From Methylotetracoccus sp. (GTDB taxonomy: Bacteria > Pseudomonadota > Gammaproteobacteria > Methylococcales > Methylococcaceae): a stretch of DNA of 7,174 nucleotides. The stretch is taken from NCBI GenBank assembly GCA_025458755.1, contig JALORT010000234.1, positions 1 to 7,174 on the forward strand, in the 5' to 3' direction. Numbering within the stretch: position 1 is the first letter of the stretch; every line of letters begins with the position of its first letter. This document shows positions 4,231 through 7,174 of this stretch, piece by piece. Made by a program: the position numbers and the translations under genes. The notes beneath the pieces are model-generated. The model was not told the DNA's origin. It was given only the letters and a program-made list of their open reading frames with translations, and searched no databases.

Positions 4231-7174
4231 ATGCTGAAACTTTATCCGGGTAATCGCATGGAGCGGCTGGCCGAACGCCTCGCCGCGGTCACTTCCGAAC
4301 CTTTGTCCGATGCGTTTGCGCCGGAAATTGTCGTGACCCAGAGCTTGGGGATGGCGCACTGGCTGGCGCTGCAATTGGCGCAGCACTGCGGCATTGCAGC
4401 CAATCTACGCTTCATGCTGCCGCCGGCGGTGATCTGGGATCTCTTCCGGCGCGAGCAAGACCAGTCGCTTCCCGAGCGCTCCGGGTTCGACCGCACGGCG
4501 CTCACCTGGCAGATCTTCGGCCGGCTGCCGGCTCGGCTCGGCGAGCCTGCGTTCAGCCCGCTGCGGACTTATCTGGCCGGCGATAATCCGGAGCTGAAAC
4601 GTTACCAATTGGCTTCCCGCATCGCCGACCTCTTCGATCAATACCTGGTGTTTCGCCCCGATCTGATCGAAACCTGGGATGCCGGGGACGAGGGCGACGA
4701 CTGGCAGGCGGAATTGTGGCGGGATCTGAGTGAACGAATTGCGGAACCGCATCGAGTGCGTCTGTATCGGGGGTTTCTCGATCGCGCCGCAAAACGCCAC
4801 CTGGCCGCGGTAGCGTTGCCGCAGCGGCTTTCCGTGTTTGGCGTCTGCACGCTGCCGCCCGCGCATCTGGACATGTTCGCGCGGATCGCCGGGGTCATCG
4901 ATGTCCACCTTTTTTTCTTCAACCCGTGCCGGGAGTATTGGGGCGACCTCAGCGATGAACGCGCCGCCGCCCGCGGACGCCGATGGGGCCGCCACGAGTT
5001 CCCGGCCGCCGACCCGGGCTTTCGCGGCAACGCGCTGCTGGCGTCGCTCGGGCAGCAGGGAAGGGATTTCTTCGAGCGTTTGCTGGATGTGCCGACCGTC
5101 GAACCGATGGAAGCCGACGAGCTGTTCGAAGAACCGGGTGAAGCAACCCTGCTGGCACGGCTGCAGTCCGACATCTTGAATCTGGTCGACCGGGCTCAGC
5201 GCGGCGACAAAGCGGAGTTGAATCCCGCCGACGATTCGGTCCGTTTCCACGTGTGCCACAGCCCGATGCGCGAGATCGAGGTCCTGCACGATCAGTTGCT
5301 GGCGCTTTTCGACAAGAACCCGGGTTTGGAGCCGCGCGACGTGATGGTGATGGCTCCGGACATCGAAGCCTATGCGCCTTACATCGAGGCGGTATTCTCG
5401 GTGGGCAGCCTCGCGCCTCTCGAGTCCGGCCCGGTCAGGGCGCCGCGCCTGCCCGGTGCCATCGCCGATCGGGCGGCCAAGGCGGAACATCCGTTGCTGC
5501 AAGCCTTTCTGGCGCTGCTGCAGCTGCCGGCGAGTCGACTGAAAGCTTCGGAAGTGCTGGCGCTGCTGCAGACGCCGGCAATCCGCCGCCGCTATCAACT
5601 GAGTGAAGAGGAATTCGAACGAATCCACCGGTGGGTTCGGGAAAGCGGCGTCCGCTGGGGGCTGGATGCCGGTCACCGGGAAAATTTCGGGCTGCCTCCG
5701 AGCCTGGCCGGTCACACCTGGGAATTTGGACTCGAGCGGTTGTTCCTGGGTTATGCGCTGGCGCCGTCGGAAGCCTTGTACCAGGGCGTAGCGCCGTTCG
5801 AGGACATCGAAGGACAGGCGGCGGAGACGCTCGGCAAGCTGCAGGCGTTCCTGCAGGGCCTGAGCGATGCCCGCAAGGATCTCGACCAACCGCGCACGCC
5901 CGGCGAATGGACCGAACGGCTGAATGCGCTGTTCGACCGGTTTTTTGCGGTCACCGATGAGACTGCGAGAGCGGCGCAGAGCGTCCGCGATGCGCTGGCC
6001 GGACTGCAGGACGATACGGCGCTCGCACAATTCGATGACCGGATGCCTCTGGACGTGGTGGCCTATTGGCTGCAGGATCGACTGGCCGAGCCGCTGAGCT
6101 CGCAACGGTTCCTGACCGGCCCGGTGACGTTCTGCTCGCTGCTACCGATGCGGAACGTGCCCACTCGTGTGCTGTGTCTGCTCGGCATGAACGACGGCGA
6201 CTTTCCGCGCCGCCGGAAACCGTTGGGCTTCGATCGAATCACGCAGCAGCCTCGTGCCGGCGACCGGTCGCGCCGGGATGACGACCGCTACCTGTTTCTG
6301 GAGGCGCTGCTGAGCGCGCGCGAGACCCTGTATATCAGCTATGTGGGACGAAACATTCGCGACAACAGCGTGTTGCTGCCTTCGGTCGTCGTCAGTGAGC
6401 TGGTGGAATACATCGAGCAAAACCATACCGCGGCTGTCCCCGGGACTACGGCCGCCGCGGCGTTGACGGTCGCTCACCCGATGCAGCCGTTCAGTGCGCG
6501 CTACTTCGCACCCGATGCCGATTTGTTCAGCTACGCGGCGGAATGGCTTGGAAGCAGTGTGCGCTTGGCTGGTCCCCGCCCGGGAGTGCTGCCGTTCTCC
6601 GGATCGGCGATCGATTCGCCGGACACCGCGTTCCGGCAGGTTCACATCGACCAACTGATCCGGTTCTACCGAAACCCGGCGCGGTATTTTCTCGAGAACC
6701 GCCTGAGCGTCTTCGCCGGTGAGGAGGACATCATGCCGGAAGATGGTGAGCCCTTCGGTCTGGATGCGCTGCAGCATTTCGGTCTGAAGCAGGAGTTGCT
6801 CGGCACGCGGCTAAAGGACAGCAGCGGAGCCGAGGTGGTTCGCCGGTTTGGAGCCCGAGGGCTGTTGCCGGAGCCACCCTTCGATCATCTGGCGCTGGAG
6901 CGGGACCAAACCGCCGTCGAGGCGTTGTTGGCCCGCTTGAGCGATCAGTACGGCGCCTATCTGGACCAGCCGGTGGACCCTTTGTCTTTCGATCTCGATC
7001 TGGAACCGTTTCGCCTGTACGGCGAGCTGCGCGGTCTTTACGCCCCCGGTTTGTTGGTCTACCGGTCAGCCAAGCTGAAAGCGAAGGACCGCCTGAGCCT
7101 TTGGATCCGCCATCTCGCGCTGCTGGCCGCACGGCCGGGCGACTACGCGAGCGTCGCCGTTGCCGAGGATCGGG
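4231..7174 (+). CDS. recC: RecC, Chi-reading subunit of exonuclease V (RecBCD), 3' end cut by the window
   Basis: RecC holds the RecBCD helicase-nuclease together, splits the duplex, and scans the 3'-ended strand for Chi, switching the enzyme from degradation to RecA loading. The frame is open for 981 codons from ATG 4231 to the edge. E. coli RecC is 1122 residues, so about 130-140 C-terminal residues are missing. Similarity to E. coli is clear throughout: MLKLYPGNRME (1-11, like MLRVYHSNRLD, which fixes the start), ADLFDQYLVFRPD (132-144), FFFNPCREYWGDL (278-290), FHVCHSPMREIEVLHDQLL (339-357), ESGVRWG (471-477), SQRFLTGPV (624-632), CLLGMNDGDFPR (649-660) and GDRSRRDDDRYLFLEAL (677-693). 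The helicase-like and nuclease-like folds of RecC are inactive; its catalytic partners RecB and RecD would be expected downstream. A 9-residue-longer loop than E. coli sits at 391-408. Residues matched to Chi-contact positions are mostly kept, but T40 and Q44 of E. coli are L39 and H43. Ribosome site weak: AAGG at 4217-4220, ten bases before the ATG. Confidence 0.97.
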   Translation, partial: MLKLYPGNRMERLAERLAAVTSEPLSDAFAPEIVVTQSLGMAHWLALQLAQHCGIAANLRFMLPPAVIWDLFRREQDQSLPERSGFDRTALTWQIFGRLPARLGEPAFSPLRTYLAGDNPELKRYQLASRIADLFDQYLVFRPDLIETWDAGDEGDDWQAELWRDLSERIAEPHRVRLYRGFLDRAAKRHLAAVALPQRLSVFGVCTLPPAHLDMFARIAGVIDVHLFFFNPCREYWGDLSDERAAARGRRWGRHEFPAADPGFRGNALLASLGQQGRDFFERLLDVPTVEPMEADELFEEPGEATLLARLQSDILNLVDRAQRGDKAELNPADDSVRFHVCHSPMREIEVLHDQLLALFDKNPGLEPRDVMVMAPDIEAYAPYIEAVFSVGSLAPLESGPVRAPRLPGAIADRAAKAEHPLLQAFLALLQLPASRLKASEVLALLQTPAIRRRYQLSEEEFERIHRWVRESGVRWGLDAGHRENFGLPPSLAGHTWEFGLERLFLGYALAPSEALYQGVAPFEDIEGQAAETLGKLQAFLQGLSDARKDLDQPRTPGEWTERLNALFDRFFAVTDETARAAQSVRDALAGLQDDTALAQFDDRMPLDVVAYWLQDRLAEPLSSQRFLTGPVTFCSLLPMRNVPTRVLCLLGMNDGDFPRRRKPLGFDRITQQPRAGDRSRRDDDRYLFLEALLSARETLYISYVGRNIRDNSVLLPSVVVSELVEYIEQNHTAAVPGTTAAAALTVAHPMQPFSARYFAPDADLFSYAAEWLGSSVRLAGPRPGVLPFSGSAIDSPDTAFRQVHIDQLIRFYRNPARYFLENRLSVFAGEEDIMPEDGEPFGLDALQHFGLKQELLGTRLKDSSGAEVVRRFGARGLLPEPPFDHLALERDQTAVEALLARLSDQYGAYLDQPVDPLSFDLDLEPFRLYGELRGLYAPGLLVYRSAKLKAKDRLSLWIRHLALLAARPGDYASVAVAEDR
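6399..6406 (+). other. E. coli-type Chi octamer GCTGGTGG inside recC
   Basis: An exact match to the E. coli Chi sequence, in the recC coding strand across codons GAG CTG GTG GAA (Glu-Leu-Val-Glu). I found no second copy on either strand by eye. Such a match can arise from common Leu-Val codons, and whether this host's RecBCD reads this octamer is unknown. Confidence 0.3.

Noticed and set aside
3671..4237. A 188-codon + strand frame spanning the ABM gene and the recC upstream region
   Set aside because: Half of it is antisense to the ABM gene; the rest is Arg-rich without domain or ribosome site.
4405..6105. A 566-codon open frame on the - strand opposite recC
   Set aside because: It lies wholly antisense to recC, has Arg/Gln/His-rich composition and no recognisable domain. 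Long antisense frames are common opposite GC-rich genes.

Overview
The window is GC-rich DNA. The RecC-type gene and the gene style suggest a gammaproteobacterium, but I cannot name the genus. There is no mobile element, CRISPR array, rRNA or tRNA that I can support. It holds four genes in three transcription units. One gene is broken and one runs off the right edge.

Left part (1-457): no convincing gene. It holds hairpins and the leader of the first gene. Next, on the + strand (458-2329), is a membrane-anchored sensor phosphatase: TM helix, periplasmic Cache sensor, second TM helix, HAMP linker, and a SpoIIE/RsbU-type PPM phosphatase with all its metal-binding aspartates. Proteins of this kind read an external signal and dephosphorylate an anti-sigma-factor antagonist or a similar STAS partner. 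No such partner is visible here.

Middle part (2441-3880, - strand): a two-gene operon convergent with the phosphatase. The first gene encodes a 98-residue ABM-fold protein resembling LsrG/YgiN. Its stop codon is one base from the start of the second gene, a group III (iron-type) alcohol dehydrogenase. The dehydrogenase reading frame is broken near 2750. An internal deletion of about 40 bases, inferred from family alignment, has removed the conserved Pro-His-Gly metal-binding segment and shifted the frame. The remaining C-terminal part is still recognisable in another frame. A promoter candidate with a 10-base palindrome in its spacer lies just upstream of the operon.

Right part (4231-7174, + strand): recC, encoding the Chi-reading subunit of the RecBCD helicase-nuclease. 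It is open from its start to the window edge (981 codons) and lacks only the last ~130-140 residues. recB and recD would be expected downstream. The 350-base gap before it (3881-4230) holds only promoter-like signals.

I did not find a clearly new system. The most informative observations are the deletion in the dehydrogenase, substitutions at two Chi-reading positions of RecC, and a structured leader before the sensor phosphatase.
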